Source of the DNA: Streptomyces sp. NBC_01445
GTDB taxonomy: Bacteria > Actinomycetota > Actinomycetes > Streptomycetales > Streptomycetaceae
Direction of reading: 5' to 3'
NCBI RefSeq assembly: GCF_035918235.1
Contig: NZ_CP109485.1
Location: forward strand, 1,426,001-1,490,000
DNA: 64,000 bases
A program made the translations under genes and the position numbers. This document shows, in pieces, positions 42,321 to 50,654 of the stretch (position 1 is the stretch's first letter; every line of letters starts with the position of its first letter). Under the pieces are notes generated by a model. It worked only from the letters and a program-made list of their open reading frames with translations. It was not told the DNA's origin and did no database searches.

Positions 42321-44951
42321 GTGACGGATGAAGTGAAGACAGCACAGGGGCCCGACCGGCGCGCCGTGCTCGGAGCGGGTGTGGGCGGGGCGGTGCTGGC
42401 CGCGGCCGGGCTGCCCCTCCTGGGCCCGGGAACGGCCGCGGCTGCGACGCCGGTTCAGGGATCGGCCGCCGGACCGGTCGCGGATGCGGCCTGGCACCGC
42501 TACGTCCAGGCGCCGTCCAGCCGTACGGTGCGACCGGTACGGATCGTCCGGTCCGCCGGTGACGTGACGCGTCCCGACGCCCTCCTCGAACCCGGCGGCC
42601 AGGTCACCGTCCTGCGCCGCCCCGAGCCTCCCGCGCCACCGCGCTGGCCCGACGGAACCACCGCGGAAGGCTCCACCACGCACGCCGGCAACAATGGAGG
42701 GGACGGCCAACCGCGCACGTACGACGCGCAGCACGCCGTCGACGCCGACCTCGACACGTTCTGGAACGACGACACCGAGCGCGCCTTCCCCGACACCCTG
42801 ACGGTGACGGCGCCCGATGCGCTCACGCTGTCGGGCCTGACCGTGGTGTCCGACACGGACGGCGTCCCCACCGACTTCACTGTGGACGCCTGGGTGGACT
42901 CGGACTGGCGGAAGGTCGCCGCCGTCACCGGCAACAGCGCGGTGCAGCGCGCCGTCCGCTTCGACGCGCCGGTGTCCACGGCGCGGGTGCGGATCACGGT
43001 CACGTCGGCCCAGGACCTCGGGCGGGGCGTGTTCACGCGGATCAACGAGGTCTGGCCCGAGGCCGTGGACCCGGTGGTGGCGCCGAGCGTGACGCTCGAC
43101 TTCGGCAAGGTCGTTGTCGGCTACCCGATGGTCGACTTCGCCTCGGCGTCCGACAACCACCCGGGGGTGCGCCTCGCCTTCTCCGAGACGCTCCAGTTCC
43201 TCACCGACCGCTCCGACTTCACCCGCAACGACCAGGCGGGCGGCGCCTCGAAGGGAACGGACCAGTACGCCGTCCCTGCGGGCGGCGCCAAGTGGACGGA
43301 CCGAAAGGGCTACGCCTCGGGCGGCGACAAGGTGTACGCGGACGGCCTGCACGGCTTCCGCTATCTCAGGATCACGCTGGACGCGCTGCCGTCCGACGCT
43401 CCCGCCGCACAGCCGTGGGGCACCGTGGCCGTGGACTCCGTGTCGCTCGACTTCACGGCGTATCTCGGCACACCGCAGTCGTACCGCGGCTGGTTCCTGT
43501 GCTCCGACGAGGAGCTGAACCGCTACTGGTACGGCGCCTCCTACACGAACGAGCTGGTCGTCGACACGTTCCGCGAGGACGACGTGGACCCGCGGGACGC
43601 CTTCAGCGCGTCGCTCGACGGGAAGCTCGTCCTGCACGACGGCGCGAAGCGGGACCGTGATCCGTACGTCGGCGACGTGGCGGTGGCGGGGCGCACCCTC
43701 TATCTCACGCACGACGACGCGGCCGAGGCCGCGCGCAACGTGCTGGCGGACCTCGCCGAGCACCAGCGGGCCGACGGCTGGATCCCGCCGGCCTCCATCA
43801 ACCACTACACGCTCCCGCTGTTCGACTACCCGCTGTGGTGGGTGACGTGCAGCTGGGACTACGTCCTCTACACCGGCGACAAGGACTACGCCGAGCGCTA
43901 CTACCCACAGCTCGTCGAGGTCCTCGACACGTGGTACCCGAGCGTGACGGACGACGCGGGCCTGCTGAGCAAGGGCCTCAACGGCACGTCCGGGTACGGG
44001 GATTACGCGTTCCTCGGGCGCACAGGGCGCATCACCTACTACAACGCCAACTATGTGCAGGCGCTGAGGGACGCGGCCCGTATCGCGGAACACGTGGGCC
44101 ATGACGCGGACGCGGCGCGGTGGCGGGAGCGGGCGGACAAGGTCGCCCAGGCGGTCAACACGCATCTGTGGGACGAGGCGGCGGGCGCCTATCTGGACTC
44201 CGCGACCGGCGCCGTCCGGCACGCGCAGGACGGCAACGCGATCGCCATCACGTCGGGCGTCGCGGGCGCGGAGCGGGCGGCGTCGGCTCTCGCCCACCTG
44301 GACACGACGACGAAACGCCGGTACGGCAACGCCTTCATGGACAACGACACCCTCTTCGGCGGTGCCTCCCAGCGGGTGTACGCCTTCACCTCGTACCCGG
44401 AGTTCGTGGCGCGCTTCGAGAACGGTCTGGCCGACTCGGCGATCGACCAGATCAAGCGCACCTACGGGTGGATGGAGAGCCACGACCCCGGCATCACGCA
44501 CTGGGAGGGCATCGGCCCGAACGGCTCGCTGTACGAGGGCGCGTACACGAGCATGGCGCACGGGTGGTCCACCGGAGTGCTGCCCGCGCTCACCCATCAG
44601 CTGCTCGGCGCCAAGCCGACCTCGCCTGGGTACGCCGCTTGGGAGGTGCGTCCGTGCACCGGCTCGGTGCGCTGGGCGCGGGGTGAACTACCCACACCAC
44701 ACGGGCCGTTGGCGGTGGAATGGGAGCGTGAGGGCGACACGTTCGCCTTGACCGTACGTGCGCCGCGGGGCACTCGGGGGGCCCTCGCGCTGCCCACGGA
44801 CGGCCGGGGCGCGACCGTGCGTTCCGGCGGGCGGACGCTCTGGCGGGACGGCAGATCCGCGGCGCCCGGGGTGCGCCTGGACTCCGGCCGTGTGACGGTC
44901 TCCGGTCTCGCGCCGGGCACCCACCGCTTCACGCTGACGCACGCGAGCTGA
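42321..44951 (+). CDS. Second exported alpha-L-rhamnosidase-like glycosidase (GH78-like)
   Basis: 876 aa from GTG 42321 with GGAGG 9 nt upstream. The leader DRRAVLGAGVGGAVLAAAGLPLLGPG is Tat-like. Then comes a discoidin-like (F5/8 type C) sugar-binding domain around residues 110-250 (TYDAQHAVDADLDTFWNDDTE), a beta-sandwich, and a six-hairpin catalytic domain with FREDDVDPRDAFSASLDGKLVLHDGAKRD, where GH78 enzymes have the acidic DER-like region. A C-terminal domain (RWARGELPTPHGPLAVEW) is standard for GH78. Probably acts on a different rhamnoside than the first enzyme. Confidence 0.82.
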   Translation: MTDEVKTAQGPDRRAVLGAGVGGAVLAAAGLPLLGPGTAAAATPVQGSAAGPVADAAWHRYVQAPSSRTVRPVRIVRSAGDVTRPDALLEPGGQVTVLRRPEPPAPPRWPDGTTAEGSTTHAGNNGGDGQPRTYDAQHAVDADLDTFWNDDTERAFPDTLTVTAPDALTLSGLTVVSDTDGVPTDFTVDAWVDSDWRKVAAVTGNSAVQRAVRFDAPVSTARVRITVTSAQDLGRGVFTRINEVWPEAVDPVVAPSVTLDFGKVVVGYPMVDFASASDNHPGVRLAFSETLQFLTDRSDFTRNDQAGGASKGTDQYAVPAGGAKWTDRKGYASGGDKVYADGLHGFRYLRITLDALPSDAPAAQPWGTVAVDSVSLDFTAYLGTPQSYRGWFLCSDEELNRYWYGASYTNELVVDTFREDDVDPRDAFSASLDGKLVLHDGAKRDRDPYVGDVAVAGRTLYLTHDDAAEAARNVLADLAEHQRADGWIPPASINHYTLPLFDYPLWWVTCSWDYVLYTGDKDYAERYYPQLVEVLDTWYPSVTDDAGLLSKGLNGTSGYGDYAFLGRTGRITYYNANYVQALRDAARIAEHVGHDADAARWRERADKVAQAVNTHLWDEAAGAYLDSATGAVRHAQDGNAIAITSGVAGAERAASALAHLDTTTKRRYGNAFMDNDTLFGGASQRVYAFTSYPEFVARFENGLADSAIDQIKRTYGWMESHDPGITHWEGIGPNGSLYEGAYTSMAHGWSTGVLPALTHQLLGAKPTSPGYAAWEVRPCTGSVRWARGELPTPHGPLAVEWEREGDTFALTVRAPRGTRGALALPTDGRGATVRSGGRTLWRDGRSAAPGVRLDSGRVTVSGLAPGTHRFTLTHAS

Positions 44952-44999
44952 ACTGTGCCTGCGGCCTGGGCGATCGGGTCGCAGGCGCGTCACCGACAA

Positions 45000-45034
45000 G
45001 GCCGTGCGGGGCCGTTGACACACCCCGCACGGCC
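45000..45034 (+). terminator. Perfect 12-bp hairpin between rhamnosidase 2 and rhaI
   Basis: GGCCGTGCGGGG/CCCCGCACGGCC with an 11-nt loop, followed by CTTTAG. Placed 48 nt after the rhamnosidase stop. Its loop contains the -35 hexamer of the next promoter. Confidence 0.7.
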
Positions 45035-45043
45035 CTTTAGCGT
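45015..45043 (+). promoter_or_regulatory. Promoter of rhaI operon
   Basis: TTGACA (45015-45020), 17-nt spacer, TAGCGT (45038-45043). The operator begins 7 nt after the -10, the same geometry as at the first rhamnosidase. Confidence 0.7.
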
Positions 45044-45050
45044 CAGGCTT

Positions 45051-45062
45051 TGAATCGTTTCA
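45051..45062. promoter_or_regulatory. LacI operator 4 (rhaI operon)
   Basis: TGAATCGTTTCA, identical to operator 2 in reverse complement; ends 27 nt before the rhaI ATG. Confidence 0.78.
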
Positions 45063-45089
45063 CAACGATCGTTCGTTCACAGGAGAGAC

Positions 45090-46289
45090 ATGACCGGGTC
45101 CACAGCACACGAGGCGCGGACAGCGGCCGCCAAGGCCGTCCTGAAGCGCCAGTCGATCGAGACACCGTCCTGGGCATACGGAAACTCGGGCACCCGCTTC
45201 AAGGTGTTCGCCCAGGCCGGCGTGCCCCGCACCCCGCGGGAGAAGCTCGACGACGCCGCGCAGGTCCACGCGTTCACGGGGGCCGCGCCGACCGTGGCGC
45301 TGCACATACCGTGGGACCGCGTCGAGGGCGGACCCGAGGGATACGCGAAGCTCGCCGCGTACGCCGAGGAGCGCGGCGTGAAGCTGGGCGCGGTCAACTC
45401 CAATGTCTTCCAGGACGACGACTACAAGCTGGGCAGCGTCACCAACCCGGACCCCGCGGTGCGGCGCAAGGCCGTCGGCCACCTCCTGGAGTGCGTCGAC
45501 ATCATGGACGCCACCGGCTCGCGCGATCTGAAGCTGTGGTTCTCCGACGGCACCAACTACCCCGGCCAGGACGACCTCAGGGACCGCCAGGACCGGCTCG
45601 AAGAGGCACTGCGGACCGTGTACGAGCGGCTGGGCGACGACCAGCGCATGGTGCTCGAGTACAAGCTCTTCGAGCCCGCCTTCTACGCCACCGACGTGCC
45701 CGACTGGGGCACGTCGTTCGCGCACTGCCTCAAACTCGGCGAGAAGGCGCAGGTGTGTGTGGACACCGGGCATCACGCGCCGGGCACCAACATCGAGTTC
45801 ATCGTCGCGTTCCTGCTGCGGGAGGGCCGGCTCGGCGCGTTCGACTTCAACTCGCGCTTCTACGCGGACGACGACCTGATGGTCGGCGCGGCGGACCCCT
45901 TCCAGCTGTTCAGGATCCTGTACGAGGTGCGGCGGGGCGGCGGTCTGGACGCCGACTCCGGGATCGCGTTCATGCTCGACCAGTGCCACAACATCGAGGC
46001 CAAGATCCCCGCGATCATCCGCTCGGTGATGAACGTCCAGGAGGCGACGGCCAAGGCGCTGCTCATCGACACCGGGGCGCTCGCGGCGGCGCAGCGGGAG
46101 GGCGACGTGCTGGCGGCCAACGGGGTGCTGATGGACGCGTACAACACGGACGTGCGTCCCCTACTGGGGGAGGTCAGGGAAGAGCTGGGGCTCGACCCGG
46201 ATCCCATGGCGGCCTACCGGCGGTCAGGATGGCAGGAGCGGATCGTGAAGGACCGCGTCGGAGGCGTACAGGCCGGATGGGGGGCATGA
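45090..46289 (+). CDS. rhaI: L-rhamnose isomerase
   Basis: 399 aa from ATG 45090 behind AGGAGA. Matches the actinobacterial/Pseudomonas-type rhamnose isomerase (RhaI, xylose-isomerase-like TIM barrel) rather than E. coli RhaA. Characteristic segments: ETPSWAYGNSGTRFKVFAQ at the N-terminus, LKLWFSDGTNYPGQDDLRDRQDRL, VLEYKLFEPAFYATDVPDWGTSF (metal-ligand Glu), VCVDTGHHAPGTNIEFIVAFLL and GAFDFNSRFYADDDLMVGAADPFQ (metal ligands). Converts L-rhamnose to L-rhamnulose in the cytoplasm. The TGA overlaps the next ATG (ATGA). Confidence 0.94.
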   Translation: MTGSTAHEARTAAAKAVLKRQSIETPSWAYGNSGTRFKVFAQAGVPRTPREKLDDAAQVHAFTGAAPTVALHIPWDRVEGGPEGYAKLAAYAEERGVKLGAVNSNVFQDDDYKLGSVTNPDPAVRRKAVGHLLECVDIMDATGSRDLKLWFSDGTNYPGQDDLRDRQDRLEEALRTVYERLGDDQRMVLEYKLFEPAFYATDVPDWGTSFAHCLKLGEKAQVCVDTGHHAPGTNIEFIVAFLLREGRLGAFDFNSRFYADDDLMVGAADPFQLFRILYEVRRGGGLDADSGIAFMLDQCHNIEAKIPAIIRSVMNVQEATAKALLIDTGALAAAQREGDVLAANGVLMDAYNTDVRPLLGEVREELGLDPDPMAAYRRSGWQERIVKDRVGGVQAGWGA

Positions 46290-48337
46290 GCGACATGGCG
46301 GAGCAGCACGCATGCGTGAACGAACTCCTCGAACGTTCACACCGGTTGGGCGCGGATCCGCGCAATACGAACTATGCGGGGGGCAACACCTCGGCGAAGG
46401 GCACGTCGACCGACCCGGTGACCGGCGGTGACGTCGAGCTGATGTGGGTCAAGGGCTCGGGCGGTGACCTGGGGACACTCACGGCCGACGGGCTCGCGGT
46501 CCTGCGCCTGGACCGGCTGCGCGCGCTGGAGGGCGTCTATCCGGGGGTGGAGCGCGAGGACGAGATGGTCGCCGCGGTCGACTACTGCCTGCACGGCCGG
46601 GGCGGCGCCGCGCCGTCCATCGACACGGCGATGCACGGCCTGGTGGACGCGGCGCACGTGGACCATCTGCACCCCGACTCCGGGATCGCGCTCGCCTGCG
46701 CCGCGGACGGGGAGAAGCTGACCGCCGAGTGCTTCGGCGACACCGTGGTGTGGGTGCCGTGGCGCAGGCCCGGGTTCCAGCTCGGCCTGGACATCGCCGC
46801 GGTCAAGGAGGCCAACCCGCGCGCGATCGGCTGTGTCCTCGGCGGTCACGGCATCACGGCGTGGGGCGACACGGCACAGGAGTGCGAGCGGCGTTCCCTG
46901 CACATCATCCGTACCGCGGAGGCGTTCCTCGCCGAGCGGGGCAGGGCCGAGCCGTTCGGACCGCTGCTCGCGGGATACACCGGCGCAGGACCGGCGGCGC
47001 GAAGGGAGCGGGCCGCCGCGCTCGCCCCGTTCATCAGGGCGCTCGCCTCGCAGGACCGCCCCCAGGTGGGCCACTTCGACGACTCGGACGTCGTGCTCGA
47101 CTTCCTGTCGCGCACCGAGCACCCGCGCCTCGCGGCCCTCGGCACGTCCTGCCCCGACCACTTCCTCCGTACGAAGGTCAGGCCCCTGGTCCTCGACCTG
47201 CCGCCGTCCGCCCCCCTGGACGAGGCGGTCGCGCGCCTGAAGGAGCTGCACGCCGAGTACCGCGAGGAGTACGCGGCCTACTACGCGCGGCACGCGGGCC
47301 CGGACTCGCCGGCGATGCGGGGAGCCGATCCGGCGATCGTGCTCGTGCCCGGCGTCGGCATGTTCAGCTTCGGCAAGGACAAGCAGACGGCGCGCGTCGC
47401 GGGCGAGTTCTACGTCAACGCGATCAATGTGATGCGGGGCGCCGAAGCCGTGTCGGCGTACGCGCCGATCGAGGAGTCGGAGAAGTTCCGCATCGAGTAC
47501 TGGTCCCTGGAGGAGGCCAAGCTCCGGCGGATGCCGAAGCCCAAGCCGCTCGCCACGCGGGTCGCGCTCGTGACGGGCGCGGGCAGCGGCATCGGGAAGG
47601 CGATCGCCCGCAGGCTCGTGGCGGAGGGCGCGTGCGTGGTGGTCGCGGATCTGAACGGGGACAACGCGGCTGCCGTGGCCGAGGAGTTGGGCGGCCCCGA
47701 CAAGGCGGTGGCCGTCACGGTCGATGTGACGTCGGAGGAGCAGATCGTCGACGCGTTCGGGGCGGCGGTCCTGGCGTTCGGCGGGGTCGACCTCGTGGTG
47801 AACAACGCGGGCATCTCCATCTCGAAGCCACTCCTGGAGACCACGGCCCGGGACTGGGACCTCCAGCACGACATCATGGCGCGCGGCTCCTTCCTCGTCT
47901 CGCGCGAGGCCGCCCGTGTCATGCGGGCTCAGGGGCTGGGCGGCGACCTCGTGTACATCGCCTCGAAGAACGCGGTGTTCGCGGGCCCGAACAACGTCGC
48001 GTACTCCGCGACCAAGGCCGATCAGGCACATCAGGTCCGGCTCCTGGCAGCCGAGTTGGGCGAGCACGGCATCCGGGTCAACGGGGTGAATCCGGACGGT
48101 GTGGTGCGCGGTTCCGGGATCTTCGCGGGCGGCTGGGGGGCGCAGCGCGCGGCGACGTACGGGATCGAGGAGGAGAAGCTCGGCGAGTTCTACGCGCAGC
48201 GGACCATCCTCAAGCGCGAGGTGCTGCCGGAGCATGTCGCGAACGCGGTGTTCGCACTGACGGCCGGGGACCTCACGCACACGACGGGGCTGCACATACC
48301 CGTGGACGCCGGCGTCGCCGCGGCCTTCCTGCGATGA
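46286..48337 (+). CDS. rhaEW: Bifunctional rhamnulose-1-P aldolase / L-lactaldehyde dehydrogenase (RhaEW)
   Basis: 683 aa from ATG 46286. The N-terminal 400 residues are a class II aldolase: NTNYAGGNTSAKG, VDHLHPDSGIALA with metal His, GGHGITAWGDT with metal His. A linker follows, then a complete SDR domain: VALVTGAGSGIGKA at about residue 425, VNNAGIS, and catalytic YSATK near 573. The aldolase cleaves rhamnulose-1-phosphate into DHAP and L-lactaldehyde; the SDR oxidises lactaldehyde to L-lactate with NAD+. The fused product hands lactate to the LutABC genes downstream. Overlaps rhaI and rhaB by 4 nt each. Confidence 0.94.
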   Translation: MSDMAEQHACVNELLERSHRLGADPRNTNYAGGNTSAKGTSTDPVTGGDVELMWVKGSGGDLGTLTADGLAVLRLDRLRALEGVYPGVEREDEMVAAVDYCLHGRGGAAPSIDTAMHGLVDAAHVDHLHPDSGIALACAADGEKLTAECFGDTVVWVPWRRPGFQLGLDIAAVKEANPRAIGCVLGGHGITAWGDTAQECERRSLHIIRTAEAFLAERGRAEPFGPLLAGYTGAGPAARRERAAALAPFIRALASQDRPQVGHFDDSDVVLDFLSRTEHPRLAALGTSCPDHFLRTKVRPLVLDLPPSAPLDEAVARLKELHAEYREEYAAYYARHAGPDSPAMRGADPAIVLVPGVGMFSFGKDKQTARVAGEFYVNAINVMRGAEAVSAYAPIEESEKFRIEYWSLEEAKLRRMPKPKPLATRVALVTGAGSGIGKAIARRLVAEGACVVVADLNGDNAAAVAEELGGPDKAVAVTVDVTSEEQIVDAFGAAVLAFGGVDLVVNNAGISISKPLLETTARDWDLQHDIMARGSFLVSREAARVMRAQGLGGDLVYIASKNAVFAGPNNVAYSATKADQAHQVRLLAAELGEHGIRVNGVNPDGVVRGSGIFAGGWGAQRAATYGIEEEKLGEFYAQRTILKREVLPEHVANAVFALTAGDLTHTTGLHIPVDAGVAAAFLR

Positions 48338-49824
48338 GCTCCGTGGCGAGGGGTCCGGTGGGGGCGCGCGAGGGCGCGTTCGCCGCGGTCGATCTGGGTG
48401 CCTCCAGCGGGCGCGTCATGATCGGCCGGGTCGGCCCCGGCAGCCTCGGCCTGGTGGAGGCCCACCGCTTCCCCAACCGTCCGGTGCGGCTTCCGGAGGG
48501 GCTGCGCTGGGACGTGCTCGGCCTGTACGCGGGTGTGCTTGACGGGCTGCGGGCCGCTGGGGCGACGGCGGGCGGGCGGCTCGCGTCCGTCGGTATCGAC
48601 AGCTGGGCCGTGGACTACGGCCTCCTCGACGCGGACGGCGCGCTGCTCGGCCAGCCCGTGCACTACCGCGACGGGCGCACCGAGGGCGTGGCGGAGAAGG
48701 TGTGGGCGAGCGTGCCGGCGGCAGAGCTGTACGCGGCGACTGGGCTGCAGTACGCGCCGTTCAACACGCTCTACCAGCTCGTGGCGGCACAGGGATCCGC
48801 TCAACTGGCGGCTGCGCGCCGCCTGTTGCTGATCCCCGATCTGATCTCGTACTGGCTGACCGGCGAGCAGGGCACTGAGGTGACCAACGCCTCGACGACC
48901 CAGCTGATCGACCCGCGCACCGGTGAGTGGGCATCCTCGGTCGCCGAGCGCCTCGGAGTCGATCTCGGGCTCTTCGCGCCGCTGCGGCGGCCCGGGGACC
49001 CGGCGGGGCAGCTGCTGCCGGAGGTCCTGGACGAGACGGGGCTGACGGGTCCGGTTCCCGTGACGGCCGTCGGCTCGCACGACACGGCCTCCGCGGTGGC
49101 CGCCGTCCCAGCCGCACCCGGCGAGCGGTTCGCCTACATCTGCACCGGCACCTGGTCGCTGGCCGGTCTCGAACTCGACGCCCCTGTCCTGAGCGAGGCG
49201 AGCCGCGCCGCGAACTTCACGAACGAGCTGGGCCTGGACGGCACGGTCCGCTATCTGCGCAACATCATGGGCCTGTGGCTGCTCCAGGAGTGCCTGCACG
49301 CCTGGGGGGATCCCGAACTGGGAGCGCTGCTGCGGGAGGCGGGGGACGTCGCGCCGCTGCGGTCGGTGGTGGACGCCGGGGACGCCGCGTTCCTCGCCCC
49401 GGGCCGGATGCCCGAGCGCATAGCCGAGGCGTGCCGGGTCACGGGCCAGCCCGTGCCCCGCACCCGGGCCGAGACGACCCGGTGCATCCTCGACTCCCTG
49501 GCGCTCGCGCACCGGCGGGCGATCGCCGACGCGGCACGCCTGGCCGACCACGCGGTCGACGTCGTGCACATCGTGGGCGGCGGCGCCCGTAACGCCCTGC
49601 TGTGCCAGCTGACCGCCGACGCGTGCGGTCTCCCGGTGGTGGCGGGCCCGGCCGAGGCGGCGGCCCTGGGCAACGTACTCGTGCAGGCGCGCGCCCATGG
49701 CCTCGTCGGCGACCGGGAGGCCATACGCGAACTCCTCGCCCGCACCCAGTCCCTGACCCGGTTCGAACCACGGGGGAACCACGCCGCGTGGCGGGCCGCC
49801 GAGCGGCGTCTCACCGAACGGTGA
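48334..49824 (+). CDS. rhaB: L-rhamnulokinase
   Basis: 496 aa from ATG 48334, overlapping the previous stop. FGGY-family kinase: AVDLGASSGRVMIGRV (phosphate 1 motif), GIDSWAVDYGLLD, GSHDTASAV (catalytic base region), CTGTWSLAG, and the adenosine motif VHIVGGGARNALLCQLTAD. Phosphorylates L-rhamnulose to L-rhamnulose-1-phosphate with ATP. Order rhaI-rhaEW-rhaB with overlapping codons indicates one polycistronic message behind the promoter at 45015-45043. Confidence 0.94.
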   Translation: MSSVARGPVGAREGAFAAVDLGASSGRVMIGRVGPGSLGLVEAHRFPNRPVRLPEGLRWDVLGLYAGVLDGLRAAGATAGGRLASVGIDSWAVDYGLLDADGALLGQPVHYRDGRTEGVAEKVWASVPAAELYAATGLQYAPFNTLYQLVAAQGSAQLAAARRLLLIPDLISYWLTGEQGTEVTNASTTQLIDPRTGEWASSVAERLGVDLGLFAPLRRPGDPAGQLLPEVLDETGLTGPVPVTAVGSHDTASAVAAVPAAPGERFAYICTGTWSLAGLELDAPVLSEASRAANFTNELGLDGTVRYLRNIMGLWLLQECLHAWGDPELGALLREAGDVAPLRSVVDAGDAAFLAPGRMPERIAEACRVTGQPVPRTRAETTRCILDSLALAHRRAIADAARLADHAVDVVHIVGGGARNALLCQLTADACGLPVVAGPAEAAALGNVLVQARAHGLVGDREAIRELLARTQSLTRFEPRGNHAAWRAAERRLTER

Positions 49825-49898
49825 CGCCAGGTGTCTCCCCTCCGGGCCGCCTGCCGCGTACCCTGCACCCATCCGATGATCGATACGAAGGGGCCGCG

Positions 49899-50654
49899 AT
49901 GCGCGTCGCACTGTTCCTGACGTGTGTCAACGACACGCTCTATCCGGACACCGGCCGTGCGGTGGTGAAACTCCTGACCAGGCTGGGTGTCGACATCGAC
50001 TTCCCGATGGGGCAGACCTGTTGCGGGCAGGCGCACTACAACACCGGCTATCGCCATGAGGCGGAGCCGCTCGCCCGGAAGTTCTCCGATGTATTCGGTG
50101 AATACGACGCGATCGTGACGCCGTCGGGGTCATGCGGGGCGATGGTGCGCGAGCTGTATCCGCGGATGGGCGAGCGCGCCCGCGCGGAGGGCCGCGGCGA
50201 CGGGCTCGCGGCCACTCTGGCGCCGGTCGTGCCGAAGACGTACGAGCTCACCGAGTTCCTGGTGGACGTGCTCGGCGTGACGGACGTGGGCGCGTACTAC
50301 CCGCACACGGTGACGTACCACCCGACGTGCCACGGCCTGCGCTCCCTCGGCCTCGGCGAGCGGCCCTACCAACTGCTCAAGGCGGTCAAGGGACTTGAGA
50401 TCAAGGAGCTGCCGGGTGCGCAGGAGTGCTGCGGGTTCGGGGGCACGTTCGCGGTGAAGAACTCCGATGTCTCGGCGGCGATGGGAGAGGACAAGGTCCG
50501 CAACGCCGGGTCGACCGGCGCCGACGTCCTGTGCGCGGCGGACAACTCCTGCCTGATGCACCTCGGCGGCACGATGTCCCGCCTGCACACCGCGATGCGC
50601 CCCGTCCACATCGCGGAGATCCTGGCGAGCACGGAAGAGGAGCCCCTGTCATGA
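49899..50654 (+). CDS. lutA: L-lactate utilisation protein A (Fe-S, CCG-domain)
   Basis: 251 aa from ATG 49899 with GAAGGGG 5 nt upstream. Two Cys-rich CCG units: LFLTCVND ... TCCGQAHYNTGY, and HPTCHGLRSLG ... ECCGFGGTFAVKN. These bind a cubane or noncubane Fe-S cluster as in heterodisulfide reductase-type proteins. Subunit of the LutABC L-lactate oxidase complex that converts L-lactate to pyruvate, with electrons going to the respiratory chain. The 74-bp gap after rhaB contains no obvious terminator, so rhamnose-induced readthrough is possible. Confidence 0.92.
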   Translation: MRVALFLTCVNDTLYPDTGRAVVKLLTRLGVDIDFPMGQTCCGQAHYNTGYRHEAEPLARKFSDVFGEYDAIVTPSGSCGAMVRELYPRMGERARAEGRGDGLAATLAPVVPKTYELTEFLVDVLGVTDVGAYYPHTVTYHPTCHGLRSLGLGERPYQLLKAVKGLEIKELPGAQECCGFGGTFAVKNSDVSAAMGEDKVRNAGSTGADVLCAADNSCLMHLGGTMSRLHTAMRPVHIAEILASTEEEPLS

